This document shows positions 53,740 through 61,906 of a DNA stretch of 64,000 nt, one piece after another. The notes beneath the pieces were generated by a model. The model worked only from the letters and a program-made list of their open reading frames with translations, had not been told where the DNA came from and searched no databases. The stretch is from Chloroflexi bacterium UBA6077 (GTDB taxonomy: Bacteria; Chloroflexota; UBA6077). The DNA lies in contig DIXP01000008.1 in the NCBI GenBank assembly GCA_002436065.1, positions 133,068 through 197,067 on the forward strand, written 5' to 3'. Numbering within the stretch: position 1 is the stretch's first letter; each line of letters opens with the position of its first letter. The translations under genes were made by a program, and so were the position numbers.

Positions 53740-54876
53740 TCAGTGAATCGTCAGCGGTATTGGCATGAACACCAGGAGGAACAGCGCCAGCGCCGCCAGG
53801 CCGATCGCCTTCTCCGTCGGACCCAACGAAGTCACATCGTCCAACGGCACAGAATGGACCCTCCCCAGCAGCAACACGATGCCGGCCCACAGGATCCAAC
53901 CCTCCCACAGCGGGATCATCGCCACCAACCCGGCGAAGACTACCCAGGTCAGCCACTTCGCCCTGCGCCCCAGCAGTGCGTAGGCGATGTGGCCACCGTC
54001 CAGTTGACCTGCCGGAATCAGATTGAGGGCGGTCACCAGCATCCCCGCCCAACCCGCCAGGGCCACGGAGTTGATGAATACGTCCTCGCCGTTCCCAGGC
54101 AGCACCTTCCCGAAGATCAGCAGCTTCAGCCCCAGATACAGCAGGGAGTTCCCCTCCGTGAAGCTGCCTTCCCCCATTACCATCGGTTGGACGGTTGACG
54201 TCGAAAGACCCAAGATCAACACGGGAATGGCAACCACCATCCCTGCCAGCGGCCCGGCTGCACCCAGCAGCAGCAAAGCCCGACGATTGCGTGGAGGTGC
54301 GGTGGTCTGGATCACGGCCCCCATTGTGCCCAGCAGCGAGAGCGGCATCGGTATGAAGTAGGGCAGGCTGGCTGGAATCCGTTGCCATCTCGCCACCAGG
54401 AAATGGCCCATCTCGTGGGCCATCAGGATACCAAGCAGGCTGAGGGCGAAGGGCCAGCCCGCCAACAGGCCATCCACTCCCCCTGAGCCTCCCTCGTAGA
54501 GGGAGCCAATCCATAGCACCGATAGTAGTGTCAGCAGGAACAGCGTGACCGCCACGCCGTTTCTCCCTGCCCGCCTGGGAAGCTCGCCACGAACTGCCAG
54601 GATCAACTGATCGCCGCCCTCAGCCCTCATCAAGAGGACGTGTCCCAACGCCCGAAAGGGCCCGACCAGTGCCTGGTAGGCGCTCTCCGAGGGCACCAGC
54701 AGCCGGCCGCGCAGTTCCAGCGCAGGGGCGCTGGTGGCTATAGCCGCCTTCCTCATCTCCTCGGGCTCCACCCACCGATAGGCCCGTATCTCCATTACAC
54801 CAGAGGCAGCATCCACTAGAGCCCGAGCGCCGCCCAGGTTCTCCTCTGGCACCACCTGTCCAAGAAAGCTATCCAT
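53740..54876 (-). CDS. site-2-type zinc metalloprotease (M50)
   Basis: A 378-residue intramembrane protease. The cytoplasmic-looking N-terminal 110 residues are followed by six to seven membrane helices. The zinc motif HEMGH is in LGILMAHEMGHFLVARW. The third ligand Asp is in LNLIPAGQLDGGHIAYALLG. The layout resembles the EGY1/plant-type S2P branch with an N-terminal soluble domain. It would cut membrane-bound regulators or other single-pass substrates, which are unknown. The start ATG 54876 is assumed. Confidence 0.88.
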   Translation of the reverse strand: MDSFLGQVVPEENLGGARALVDAASGVMEIRAYRWVEPEEMRKAAIATSAPALELRGRLLVPSESAYQALVGPFRALGHVLLMRAEGGDQLILAVRGELPRRAGRNGVAVTLFLLTLLSVLWIGSLYEGGSGGVDGLLAGWPFALSLLGILMAHEMGHFLVARWQRIPASLPYFIPMPLSLLGTMGAVIQTTAPPRNRRALLLLGAAGPLAGMVVAIPVLILGLSTSTVQPMVMGEGSFTEGNSLLYLGLKLLIFGKVLPGNGEDVFINSVALAGWAGMLVTALNLIPAGQLDGGHIAYALLGRRAKWLTWVVFAGLVAMIPLWEGWILWAGIVLLLGRVHSVPLDDVTSLGPTEKAIGLAALALFLLVFMPIPLTIH

Positions 54877-54970
54877 CCTGCTCTATCCAACCCGCGGCCC
54901 CGGAGTCTTCCACCTTGGCCGCTATGTCGATATCACCCAACGCTTGCCCAAGGTCTTACAACGGCAACGT

Positions 54971-56446
54971 CTAGACTCGTGGCTGGACCAAGTACACGAT
55001 CCCGCCGCTCCTCAACCACACCTTCCTGAATTGATCCCGCTTGTACACGAGCCGCACCGACCGACTGCTCGGAGCGATGGGATCGTTCACGATCACGTCG
55101 CCGCTGGCGGTGAATCCCCTCACCACAATGAGGTGCCCGCTTGTGGAAGCGGCCGCCGCCCCTGTCAACTCCCCGCTCCCGTAGGCCACGCTCACGATCG
55201 CTGGACGCCCGGCCGCGATCTCCTGCTCCAACTGCTCCAGAGAGTAGAACCGGTCCACCCTGGCATCGAAGCCATTGGCCCCGGCGTAGGCCGCGTTCAG
55301 CGGCCAGTTGCCGTAGATCCTGGCCGTCTGGTCCCGAACCCCCGCGTACACCTCGGCCACGCTCTTCTTGGCCCCCCAGTATTGCATGACCATTGCCAGA
55401 GAGGTCGGGCTGCAGATGGTCGTTGCCACGGCCGGATCCTCGTCCAACTGAGAATGCTGCGGCACGTCCAGGTCTCGGGCCCCCCCCTCGGGCCTCGGCA
55501 GAGTAGGCCCTGACAGGCCCTTCGAGAGGTCGCTATAGGCCACCGCCACCTGTCGCAACAACGGTGAGTTGCCCGGCGCGCTGGACTCCAGCCTCGCTCG
55601 GTATTGCAGTGCATTGGCCGGCTGCTTCAACACAAGGGTGTCGATATCCACCTCCCCCATGCCATCCGCCTGGCCTGTCACGCTCTTACCGCCATTGGGG
55701 CCCCACTCCCCCATCCCGTACCAACGGCTCCACCGGTCGCCGCTGCGGACCCGCAGCTCGAGTCGAATAAGGGTATCCGCCGGCGCATCCGCGTTCCAGG
55801 ATAGCACAGCGTTGTCGAAGGGAAACTCGGCCTCCCGCACCGGCGAGAGGTACTCTCCCGCTGCCACGTAGCCGGAGCCCTGGCTGGCCAGCCGCACCCC
55901 ATCCCCAGGAGCCAACACGACACCCTGGGGCTGCGCGATTCCAAAGTCCGCCGCTCGCTCAACCCAACTCGCGGTGGTGAGAAGCGCCGTCTTCTGCCCT
56001 ACCGGAGGAAGCGTCGCCGTGGCAGGGACGGCCGGCGCCGGCGGAGCCCCCGCGGCAGCAACTGTGGACGCCGGCGCCGCAGGCGCCGCGGTAGGTACGA
56101 GGGATGCGCCGGCAGAGGCGCTTGCCGGCGAGGTCGCCGAAGCCGCCTCCTTCCCGGGAGCTGTCGCTGTTGGCAGGATCGCGGGAAGCGTCGGGCTTGG
56201 CCGAGCTGTTGTCTGGGTGCTCCCGCTCTGCGTCTCTACGGGAGACGCACCGGCAGTTACTGTCGCATTGCTCGCCACACTCGCGCCGCCACATCCAGCA
56301 ACTAGCAGCGCAGCGGCTAGCAACGAGCCCAACAACGCAGTCTGACAACGGATCCTCACACCCCTCAACGTGCCGACTAGTCCCGTGGTACCGACTCCAC
56401 GGTCGCTATTCCAGACATCCACAACGCGGTGGACACAAACTCCCAT
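54971..56446 (-). CDS. C39-like peptidase-domain lipoprotein
   Basis: A 491-residue exported protein. A signal sequence ends at lipobox LLVAGC (about residue 52). An Ala/Thr/Pro/Ser-rich linker runs to about 165, then a beta-rich middle domain (NAVLSWNADAPADTLIRLELRVR in parts). The C39-like cysteine peptidase domain (about 340-490) has Cys in ICSPTSLAMVMQYWG, His in TSGHLIVVRGF and Asp in VNDPI. C39-like proteins process or bind peptides at the cell surface. AGGAG precedes ATG 56446. A GTG at 56359 would start nearer the signal helix but has no spaced ribosome site. Confidence 0.82.
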   Translation of the reverse strand: MGVCVHRVVDVWNSDRGVGTTGLVGTLRGVRIRCQTALLGSLLAAALLVAGCGGASVASNATVTAGASPVETQSGSTQTTARPSPTLPAILPTATAPGKEAASATSPASASAGASLVPTAAPAAPASTVAAAGAPPAPAVPATATLPPVGQKTALLTTASWVERAADFGIAQPQGVVLAPGDGVRLASQGSGYVAAGEYLSPVREAEFPFDNAVLSWNADAPADTLIRLELRVRSGDRWSRWYGMGEWGPNGGKSVTGQADGMGEVDIDTLVLKQPANALQYRARLESSAPGNSPLLRQVAVAYSDLSKGLSGPTLPRPEGGARDLDVPQHSQLDEDPAVATTICSPTSLAMVMQYWGAKKSVAEVYAGVRDQTARIYGNWPLNAAYAGANGFDARVDRFYSLEQLEQEIAAGRPAIVSVAYGSGELTGAAAASTSGHLIVVRGFTASGDVIVNDPIAPSSRSVRLVYKRDQFRKVWLRSGGIVYLVQPRV

Positions 56447-56621
56447 GTAGATCTCTCCTGAGAAAAGGTTCGGGACATTCTATCACGCCTAGCCTGCTTC
56501 ACAGGCAACGCCCCGTCACACAGGCTAAAACGAGCAAAGCAAATGGTACGCATCCTGCCGGAAGATGGTGCCGACCGCCGCCGCGCTGCGAGAGACGAAC
56601 CATGAGAGAAAGGTGGTAACC

Positions 56622-57125
56622 ATGCCGCATCACACCCGTGACCAGGTGATCAACTGGCTGAACGACGCCCTGAGCGCCGAGGAAGCCCTTATCCAGAACC
56701 TCGGACAGCAGGTGGACGACGCCAAGGAGTACCCCCAGATCAAGAAGATGATCGAGGAGCACATCCAGGAGAGCAAACAGCAGGCCGATATGGTCCGCAA
56801 CCGAATCAAGGCGCTTGGCGGCAGCCCCTCCAGTGTGAAGACCGCCGTGGGCAAGGTGCAAGGTTACTTCCAGGGGATGGGAATGAAGCCCGCTGACGAT
56901 CGACTGATCAAGCATCTCATCGCCGACCATGCAGCCGAGCACATGGAGATGGCGTCCTACACCGCCCTGGAGGAAGCGGCCAAGTTCATCGGGGACAACG
57001 AGACGGCAGCTATGTGCGCCCAGATCCGCCAACAAGAGGTCGCGACAGCCAAGAAGATCGAACAGGCCATCCCCATGGTGGTGAGGGACTACATGGCCAA
57101 GAAGGAGCGCCAGAAAGCAGCATAG
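56622..57125 (+). CDS. ferritin-like DUF892 (YciF-type) protein
   Basis: A 167-residue helical protein of the DUF892/YciF ferritin-like family. DALSAEEALIQNLGQQ, then HIQESKQQADMVRNRIKALGG, DHAAEHMEMASYTALEEAAKF and IRQQEVATAKKIEQAIP supply the Glu/His helices of the four-helix bundle. Such proteins are induced by stress in other bacteria, and metal binding is likely. ATG 56622 follows AGGTGG. It is monocistronic. Confidence 0.85.
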   Translation: MPHHTRDQVINWLNDALSAEEALIQNLGQQVDDAKEYPQIKKMIEEHIQESKQQADMVRNRIKALGGSPSSVKTAVGKVQGYFQGMGMKPADDRLIKHLIADHAAEHMEMASYTALEEAAKFIGDNETAAMCAQIRQQEVATAKKIEQAIPMVVRDYMAKKERQKAA

Positions 57126-57268
57126 ACGTCCGCGCCCTGCTCTCCAGCGGGACAGGCATTGGCCGTCCCTGGAGGCAGGACACTCGACCAAGGTGGCCCC
57201 AATAAGCGGCTTCAAGTCCAGTTGCCACGGCCATGCCCTGCTGCTATGCTGCGGTCAGGAGGTTGACC

Positions 57269-57700
57269 TTGGGAACACAACTCGACGTTAAGAAGCTTAC
57301 AGCAACAGCCACCATTCCCCTCTACGCCACCCAGGGCGCAGCGGGGCTCGATCTCTACGCCTGCCTCGATGAGCCGCTCGCTATTCCACCAGGACAACTC
57401 GTTCGCATCCCAACAGGCATCGCGGTGGCGATCCCCGACGGATTCGTAGGGCTCGTCCGCGACCGCTCCAGCCTGGCCATGGCGGGGCTGCACACTGTGG
57501 CTGGAGTGATCGACAGCGACTATCGCGGTGAAGTCCTTGTGGCCGCCCGTAATTCGGGCCCTGAGCCGATCGTTGTGCGCTCGGGCGAGCGCGTCGCCCA
57601 AATGCTGCTCATCCCCTGCCCCCAACTGACTGTTGCAGAGGTTCCAGCGCTCCCCCCAACCAAACGCGGGGACGGAGGTTTCGGCAGCACGGGCCGATAG
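57269..57700 (+). CDS. dut: dUTP diphosphatase
   Basis: Hydrolyses dUTP to dUMP, keeping uracil out of DNA. The 143-residue trimeric-type enzyme has motif 1 AAGLDLYA, motif 2 RDRSSLA, motif 3 GVIDSDYRGEV, motif 4 GERVAQMLL and the C-terminal motif 5 RGDGGFGSTGR. TTG 57269 with AGGAGG 6 nt upstream is preferred over the in-frame ATG 57233, which lacks a ribosome site. Confidence 0.95.
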   Translation: MGTQLDVKKLTATATIPLYATQGAAGLDLYACLDEPLAIPPGQLVRIPTGIAVAIPDGFVGLVRDRSSLAMAGLHTVAGVIDSDYRGEVLVAARNSGPEPIVVRSGERVAQMLLIPCPQLTVAEVPALPPTKRGDGGFGSTGR

Positions 57701-57863
57701 AGGCCGCAAACCCTCCATCCACTCGGCTACACGTCTCTTCAGCCCGCACCGTTACCACCAAGGCCGCGCCTCTCAAGCGAGCGACGCGGCCTCCATTGGT
57801 ACGACTGCCCGACTGAGTGTCAGGCTCGAAGGGGAGCAAGCACACCGCGCGAAATGACCGTAG

Positions 57864-58247
57864 CTATTTGGTAGCGGTCGGAATGGCCATGGGCGTACCT
57901 GCCGGCTTGGTGGCCGCTGCAGCAGGCGTCGTACCCGCCGCCGGCGTTGTACCTGCTGGCTTGGTCGCCGCGGCCGCAGGCGTCGTACCCGCTGCGGGCG
58001 TTGTACCTGCTGGCTTGGTGGCTGCGGCCGCGGGTGTAGCTGCGCCCGGTGCGGCGGTCGTAGGTGCCGCCGCCGGCTTGGTGGCAACCGGGCTCGCCGC
58101 CGGAGCGGCCGGTGTCGCGGCCGCCGGTGCAGCGGCCGGCTTCGTGGGAACCACCGTGGGCGTTGGGGCCGGTGTGGAAGGGCACGCAACCACGAAGGTC
58201 GCCACAACAAGGGCACCCAGGATCAGAAGAGGTTTTCGAGCATTCAC
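57864..58247 (-). CDS. low-complexity Ala/Pro/Thr repeat lipoprotein
   Basis: A 127-residue exported lipoprotein. A signal peptide with lipobox TFVVAC (about residue 22) is followed only by Ala/Pro/Thr/Lys-rich sequence. From about residue 76 an 18-residue unit, ATKPAGTTPAAGTTPAAA, is repeated in tandem (54-bp DNA period), with a third partial copy. It resembles the linkers of the binding lipoproteins elsewhere in this window but carries no domain after it. A plus-strand frame of similar length over it is a shadow. Confidence 0.65.
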   Translation of the reverse strand: MNARKPLLILGALVVATFVVACPSTPAPTPTVVPTKPAAAPAAATPAAPAASPVATKPAAAPTTAAPGAATPAAAATKPAGTTPAAGTTPAAAATKPAGTTPAAGTTPAAAATKPAGTPMAIPTATK

Positions 58248-58657
58248 AACAGCACTCCCTTGGGTTTCTGGATGGCAGGCTCAGCGCCCGCCAGATGCCT
58301 TCCTTCCAATAGGGGACGATCGCTACGCTGGGGGACCACGCCGCGGAGGGTAGCGACCTAGGCGCACTCCCATAGACAGTGGCGCCAAGGGTTTTTGCAC
58401 TCCTTACCTCCCACTAGAGTATGCCGCTCGGCGGAGCCAGTGGCCGGACTAGCGTCGCAGCACCAAAAAGAAACACCGGGCCACAGGCAGTATCACCAGA
58501 TCACTCGCTACACTGCACTGTGGCCTCATCTAAGAGCAGCAAGATATGTACCGTCCACAACTCCTGTTGTGCCCAGCATGCTCTCGCTGAAAATATGCAA
58601 GGCACGGGCTGGTCCGGGAATTGATACACCACTGCTGCAGACCGAGGAGGTGCCCTC
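58248..58657. other. gap upstream of two divergent genes
   Basis: About 410 bp with no convincing gene. It should hold the promoters of the lipoprotein (minus) and the winged-helix-like gene (plus). No clear -35/-10 pair or structured RNA was seen. Confidence 0.4.
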
Positions 58658-59164
58658 TTGGAAAAGAAAGCCGACAGGGGATGGGCCGAACCCCATGGCA
58701 AACCCCTCACCGCCGACACGTACCATGTTCTTCGCCCCGTCGAAGACACCCGCTCACAGCAGGTTGAGCTGGACGACGGACCCGACTATGTGGATGCCTG
58801 GGTGGAGGAGAACTTCGGCTCTAATGTTGCCTGCTTTGTCCGAGTCTGCTGCACCTCCTTCTTGCGCTGGGAGCTGCTAAGGCTCCTCTACCAGACCCGC
58901 GATGGTGTGTCCCTGAGGACACTCGCTGACCTGACCGGCAGCAATCCGATGGCCGCATCTATTGAGCTGCAGGGTCTAGCCTCCCTTGGGATAATCAGCT
59001 TTCGGCCCCTTGGGAAGGACACGTCATATCACCTGGACACCACTTCACCCCTGCGCTCCGCCCTGGATGCGGCTATTCGGGGCTTCACCAATAGCCAGGC
59101 CTTCCAATTTGCCCTGGTCTACTCCATCGTCCGGGCAAATCACCTCCAAGCAGAGCCTGACTAA
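58658..59164 (+). CDS. predicted winged-helix protein
   Basis: A 168-residue protein starting at TTG 58658, with GAGGAGG 7 nt upstream. The hydrophilic N-terminus is followed by CTSFLRWELLRLLYQTRDGVSLRTLADLTG and MAASIELQGLASLGIISFRPLGKDTSYHLD, in parts. That is a helix-turn-helix plus wing pattern of the ArsR/MarR-like sort (about residues 65-130). It may sense or repress something, but no target is evident. The next gene downstream is convergent. Confidence 0.55.
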   Translation: MEKKADRGWAEPHGKPLTADTYHVLRPVEDTRSQQVELDDGPDYVDAWVEENFGSNVACFVRVCCTSFLRWELLRLLYQTRDGVSLRTLADLTGSNPMAASIELQGLASLGIISFRPLGKDTSYHLDTTSPLRSALDAAIRGFTNSQAFQFALVYSIVRANHLQAEPD

Positions 59165-59242
59165 CGGCATGACAACCCATAGAAAAGACAGCAGCGAGGA
59201 CCATCGCATCCTCGCTGCTGTCAGATGGCTATAGACTTCCAG

Positions 59243-59461
59243 CTACTGGCGCCGTTTTCTGCCCCTTCGGCCGCCTCTGGTCTGCTTCGGCTCGCCGCCC
59301 TCCTCGGACACGGGGTACTGGCTGGCCAGCCACACCTGCAGCTCCTTGGGTGTGTCCACTACCTCTTCCCGCACCCAATCTGGGGCCAACTCTAGCTCGT
59401 CAGGCATCCAGGTAATGTCGGCAAGCCTCACAAATCGCCGCCTAGCATCCCATGGTGACAC
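59243..59461 (-). CDS. small basic-tailed hypothetical protein
   Basis: A 72-residue protein from GTG 59461, with GGAGGGG 6 nt upstream, which supports translation. The N-terminal part (MSPWDARRRFVRLADITWMP) is followed by an acidic middle and a very basic end (GGRRGRKRRQ). No family was recognised. It lies downstream of the zincin gene on the same strand. Confidence 0.5.
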   Translation of the reverse strand: MSPWDARRRFVRLADITWMPDELELAPDWVREEVVDTPKELQVWLASQYPVSEEGGEPKQTRGGRRGRKRRQ

Positions 59462-59536
59462 TGCTTGCCCCCTCCAGTCTGCGGCCTCCTAATGGCCCAT
59501 TTGCTTCACCCACATTATACGCCAGTGGCACAAGGC

Positions 59537-59899
59537 CTAGCCCATTCCCATGCTATCCAGCTCTTCGTCGCTAATCCCGTAGTAATGAGCTACTTCGTGA
59601 AGCACGGTGCGACGCACCTCCTCCCTAACCTCCTCGGGACTGGAGCAGATGGATAGGATGGGCCTGCGAAATATGAGGATGCGGTCTGGTATGGCCAGGT
59701 TGTACCAGTCCCCTCTCTCGGTCAAAGGGATGCCATCGTAAAAGCCCAGTAACGTCTCCCCTCGGGGCATACCGAGGCTTTCCAGCAACAGCTGGGAGGG
59801 CTCCTCTTCTACCACCACGGCCACGTTCTCCAACTTCGACCGGAATGGCTCAGCTATCCCCTCCAACGCCTGCTCCACCAACCGTTGGAAATCACCCAT
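59537..59899 (-). CDS. small zincin-like metallopeptidase family protein
   Basis: A 120-residue protein of the short zincin family common in GC-rich bacteria. It has VVVEEEPSQLLLESLGMPRGETLLGFYDG, the segment RILIFRRPI, and the zinc motif HEVAHYYGISDEEL near the C-terminus. ATG 59899 gives the usual length. The longer in-frame start at 60004 adds a basic extension not seen in the family. The true substrate of this family is unknown. Confidence 0.78.
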   Translation of the reverse strand: MGDFQRLVEQALEGIAEPFRSKLENVAVVVEEEPSQLLLESLGMPRGETLLGFYDGIPLTERGDWYNLAIPDRILIFRRPILSICSSPEEVREEVRRTVLHEVAHYYGISDEELDSMGMG

Positions 59900-60142
59900 G
59901 CTGCTCTGGCCCTGCGGCGTCTTGGGTCGCAACCGCGAGAGCCTCCGCTGTCTATCTCCACCCTTCTTCCTAGTCAACGCACCTCTCCCATCTTGCCTCC
60001 ACACCCAAGGGTCGTCGCGCCTCTTACACCATTCTCGCCCAGGGAGAGCCAGGGCACTCGGCTCAGCCCCATTCTATACTCTACGCCACAAAGCTCGCAC
60101 ACATTCGCCGGACCCTGCCGGCCCATTCACCTGTGAAAACGG

Positions 60143-60171
60143 TTGACCTCCAACGCGATATCCGGTAGAAT
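60143..60171 (+). promoter_or_regulatory. promoter of tRNA-Glu
   Basis: TTGACC (60143-60148), a 17-nt spacer and TAGAAT (60166-60171), 22 nt before the tRNA. Confidence 0.7.
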
Positions 60172-60193
60172 AGCTACGTTCCCCGGTTGACCC

Positions 60194-60270
60194 GGCGCAT
60201 TCGTCTAGCGGCCCAGGACACCTCCCTCTCAAGGAGGAGATCACCGGTTCGAATCCGGTATGCGCTACCA
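60194..60270 (+). tRNA. tRNA-Glu (anticodon CTC)
   Basis: Acceptor GGCGCAT/ATGCGCT with one G-T pair, anticodon arm CCTCC-CTCTCAA-GGAGG giving CTC, T-arm CCGGTTCGAATCCGG, discriminator A and encoded CCA. Confidence 0.94.
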
Positions 60271-60365
60271 AACGCAACGCAAACCGAACAAACGATGACG
60301 GCACAATCGATCTCGAGGAACTGTCATTCCCTGGGCGGGAAGCATTACTGAAGGCGGGAATACTG

Positions 60366-60393
60366 GACCGGCTCTCTTAGGAGCCGGTCTTTT
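60366..60393 (+). terminator. terminator after tRNA-Glu
   Basis: Stem GACCGGCTC/GAGCCGGTC (60366-60374, 60381-60389) followed by TTTT. It lies 96 nt past the tRNA and also faces the end of the hicB gene. Confidence 0.75.
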
Positions 60394-60421
60394 CGTTCCG
60401 CGCGGAATAGGTTGGGAGTGG

Positions 60422-60661
60422 CTAGGCAGCCACGTCGACGTCTACCGTGATGAGCTGCGGCCGTTCGTCCTCTTCGGGGATCGGTTCACCATCCTTGATG
60501 AGCCCATTGATGTGGCACCGGATGGCGTCCTTCGCCATCGCGATGGAATCCTCCAGCGTCTCCCCTTGTGTTACGCAGACGGGAAGAGCTGGCACGGTTA
60601 CGGTATACCCGCCTTCTTCGAAGTCCGGGTCCAGCAGGATCGTGTAGGTACGACTGACCAT
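60422..60661 (-). CDS. HicB-like antitoxin-family protein
   Basis: A 79-residue partial-RNase-H-fold HicB-like protein: YTILLDPDFEEGGYTVTVPALPVCVTQGETLEDSIAMAKDAI in parts. ATG 60661 follows GAGAGAGG. No HicA toxin gene is adjacent. Instead it is the last gene of an antitoxin-RelE-HicB series, 22 nt after the RelE-like toxin. It may be a second antitoxin or a stand-alone HicB. Confidence 0.82.
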   Translation of the reverse strand: MVSRTYTILLDPDFEEGGYTVTVPALPVCVTQGETLEDSIAMAKDAIRCHINGLIKDGEPIPEEDERPQLITVDVDVAA

Positions 60662-60683
60662 ACCAGCCTCTCTCGATCCGCGC

Positions 60684-60941
60684 CTATCGCCTGTATGCTT
60701 CGCGTCGGTGATTGACCCTGAGGACCTCGATAACGCCGGAGCCATGGTGGAACTGGAAGCGCACCCGCCAGTCCCCAACCCTGAGACGTAGCTCTTCTCC
60801 CTCGCCCGTCAGCTTCTTCACGTCGACGTGAGAGCCCTCGGCCAGTCGATCCAGGGTATCGAGGATTCGCTCTTTTACCTGCCGATCCAGCCGTGACGCA
60901 TCCTTCAGCGCGCGCTCGGTCCACTGTATCTCCCACTTCAC
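60684..60941 (-). CDS. RelE/ParE-family toxin
   Basis: An 85-residue RelE-superfamily protein with WTERALKDASRLDRQVKERILDTLDRLAEG, in parts, KKLTGEGEELRLRVGDWRVRF and the C-terminal VLRVNHRREAYRR, matching mRNA interferases of the RelE branch. GTG 60941 overlaps the antitoxin stop (GTGA). Such toxins cut mRNA on the ribosome, and the upstream protein should neutralise it. Confidence 0.88.
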   Translation of the reverse strand: MKWEIQWTERALKDASRLDRQVKERILDTLDRLAEGSHVDVKKLTGEGEELRLRVGDWRVRFQFHHGSGVIEVLRVNHRREAYRR

Positions 60942-61192
60942 GAGCCGAGCAACCTCCGACGGGCTTCTTCCTGAGAAACCACGCGACCCGAGGCCACGTC
61001 CTCCTTGGCCTCCTGGACGGCCTGGCGCTCCTCCTCCGTCTCGGGCTCATCATCCAGGGGAGCATTCAGCAGGGTGCGCAACACCGGATCGGTTGCCACA
61101 TCGGCAAGGTAGCGCAGGTAGCTGCGGACGGCGGGCAGCTCGCTCTCCGGAAGCTTGTCGATCAGCTCATGCAGCTCCTCTCGTGCGATCAT
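60938..61192 (-). CDS. putative antitoxin
   Basis: An 84-residue acidic protein, MIAREELHELIDKLPESEL, followed by EVRSYLRYLA-like (AVRSYLRYLA) helices and a C-terminal EEARRRLLGS. Small acidic proteins of this sort precede RelE-type toxins. ATG 61192 with GAGGT upstream is chosen over a 35-codon unsupported extension. The -10-like TATAAT on the minus strand at 61304-61299 and the large palindrome just above it may be its promoter and operator. Confidence 0.72.
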   Translation of the reverse strand: MIAREELHELIDKLPESELPAVRSYLRYLADVATDPVLRTLLNAPLDDEPETEEERQAVQEAKEDVASGRVVSQEEARRRLLGS

Positions 61193-61298
61193 GGTACTAC
61201 CTCTCATCTTTGGACAATGCAAACTTACCGCCGTGCGGATTCGGCACTCCTGCGGGCGTGCAGAGCCTGTGGTTCGGGGTTCTGCTCCAACGCCCATT

Positions 61299-61342
61299 AT
61301 TATAAAGGCCCAGGGCCGGTGCTAGTAGCACCGGCCCTGGGC
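61299..61342 (-). terminator. 35-bp perfect palindrome before the toxin-antitoxin operon
   Basis: Arms 61308-61324 and 61326-61342 (GCCCAGGGCCGGTGCTA) pair perfectly with one central base. On the minus strand it is followed by CTTTATAATAAT. It could terminate the RNA upstream. TATAAT at 61304-61299 could equally be the -10 of the antitoxin gene, with the palindrome as operator. Confidence 0.5.
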
Positions 61343-61673
61343 AAAGAGGTGCCCCGAGTGACCTTTCCGTTGCCGTTCGCCGGATCTCTCCCCTATACGC
61401 TTCGGATTGCGCCTCAGCGTCGGGTCGGTTCCAACTCCCGTTTGGCCTTGAGTCTCCCGCCAACCGCCCATCAGGCATTCCACCTGCAGGCTGCACCGAC
61501 GTTGCTCTCCAGGCCACCAAACCTTACTACAGAACCAGCCTACCGGGTTTCCCTGGTCCGCCGACCCTGTCTCTCGGCTCGGTCTCCGAACCTTGCCTGA
61601 GTCCTCTAGAAGAGTCCCCCCCTCTTTCGGATCCCCTGCCCTGTTCGGTGTCACGTACCGGATCTCTCGGGGC
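61308..61673 (-). ncRNA. candidate structured RNA of unknown class
   Basis: The 8-nt 5' segment (GCCCCGAG, 61673-61666) pairs perfectly with a 3' segment (CTCGGGGC, 61358-61351). This closes a roughly 320-nt GC-rich domain full of short purine-rich motifs (GGAAACCC, GGCCAAACGGGAG), and a strong hairpin follows. GAGAGATCCGG occurs near both ends. A 130-codon frame spans it but has no ribosome site and an unlikely composition. It is not RNase P (no GAGGAAAGTCC), not SRP RNA and not a known riboswitch that I recognise. It may be an orphan ncRNA or part of an intron or mobile element. Confidence 0.35.
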
Positions 61674-61906
61674 ATGATAACTATAGCAATTCCTGAGCAG
61701 CTGTCAATTCCCAAAGGCCCAGTTTTGGGCAGCGTGGGCGAACTGTAAAAAGAGTCCTAAGAAGCGAACGCACCCACTCCAGACGGTATATACTGTCGCC
61801 GACTAAAGTCCAACGAGGCTCGGCGGCCCGGTGACGATCTGGACCCCAGCCCCACTTCGTCCCGGGCCCACTGCAAAGCCCACCGACACCACTGGAGGCT
61901 TGTTCA

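Noticed and set aside
57817..58353. 178-codon Ala/Gly/Val-rich plus-strand ORF
   Set aside because: Complement of the repeat lipoprotein, which has a proper signal peptide and lipobox on the minus strand.
61343..61673. RNase P RNA
   Set aside because: GGAAACCC and GGCCAAA segments are reminiscent, but the universal GAGGAAAGTCC and ACAGAA...GCTTA motifs are absent.
61322..61714. 131-codon minus-strand ORF across the candidate RNA
   Set aside because: No ribosome site, odd Arg/Gly/Trp/Cys composition, and the DNA shows self-pairing instead of codon bias.
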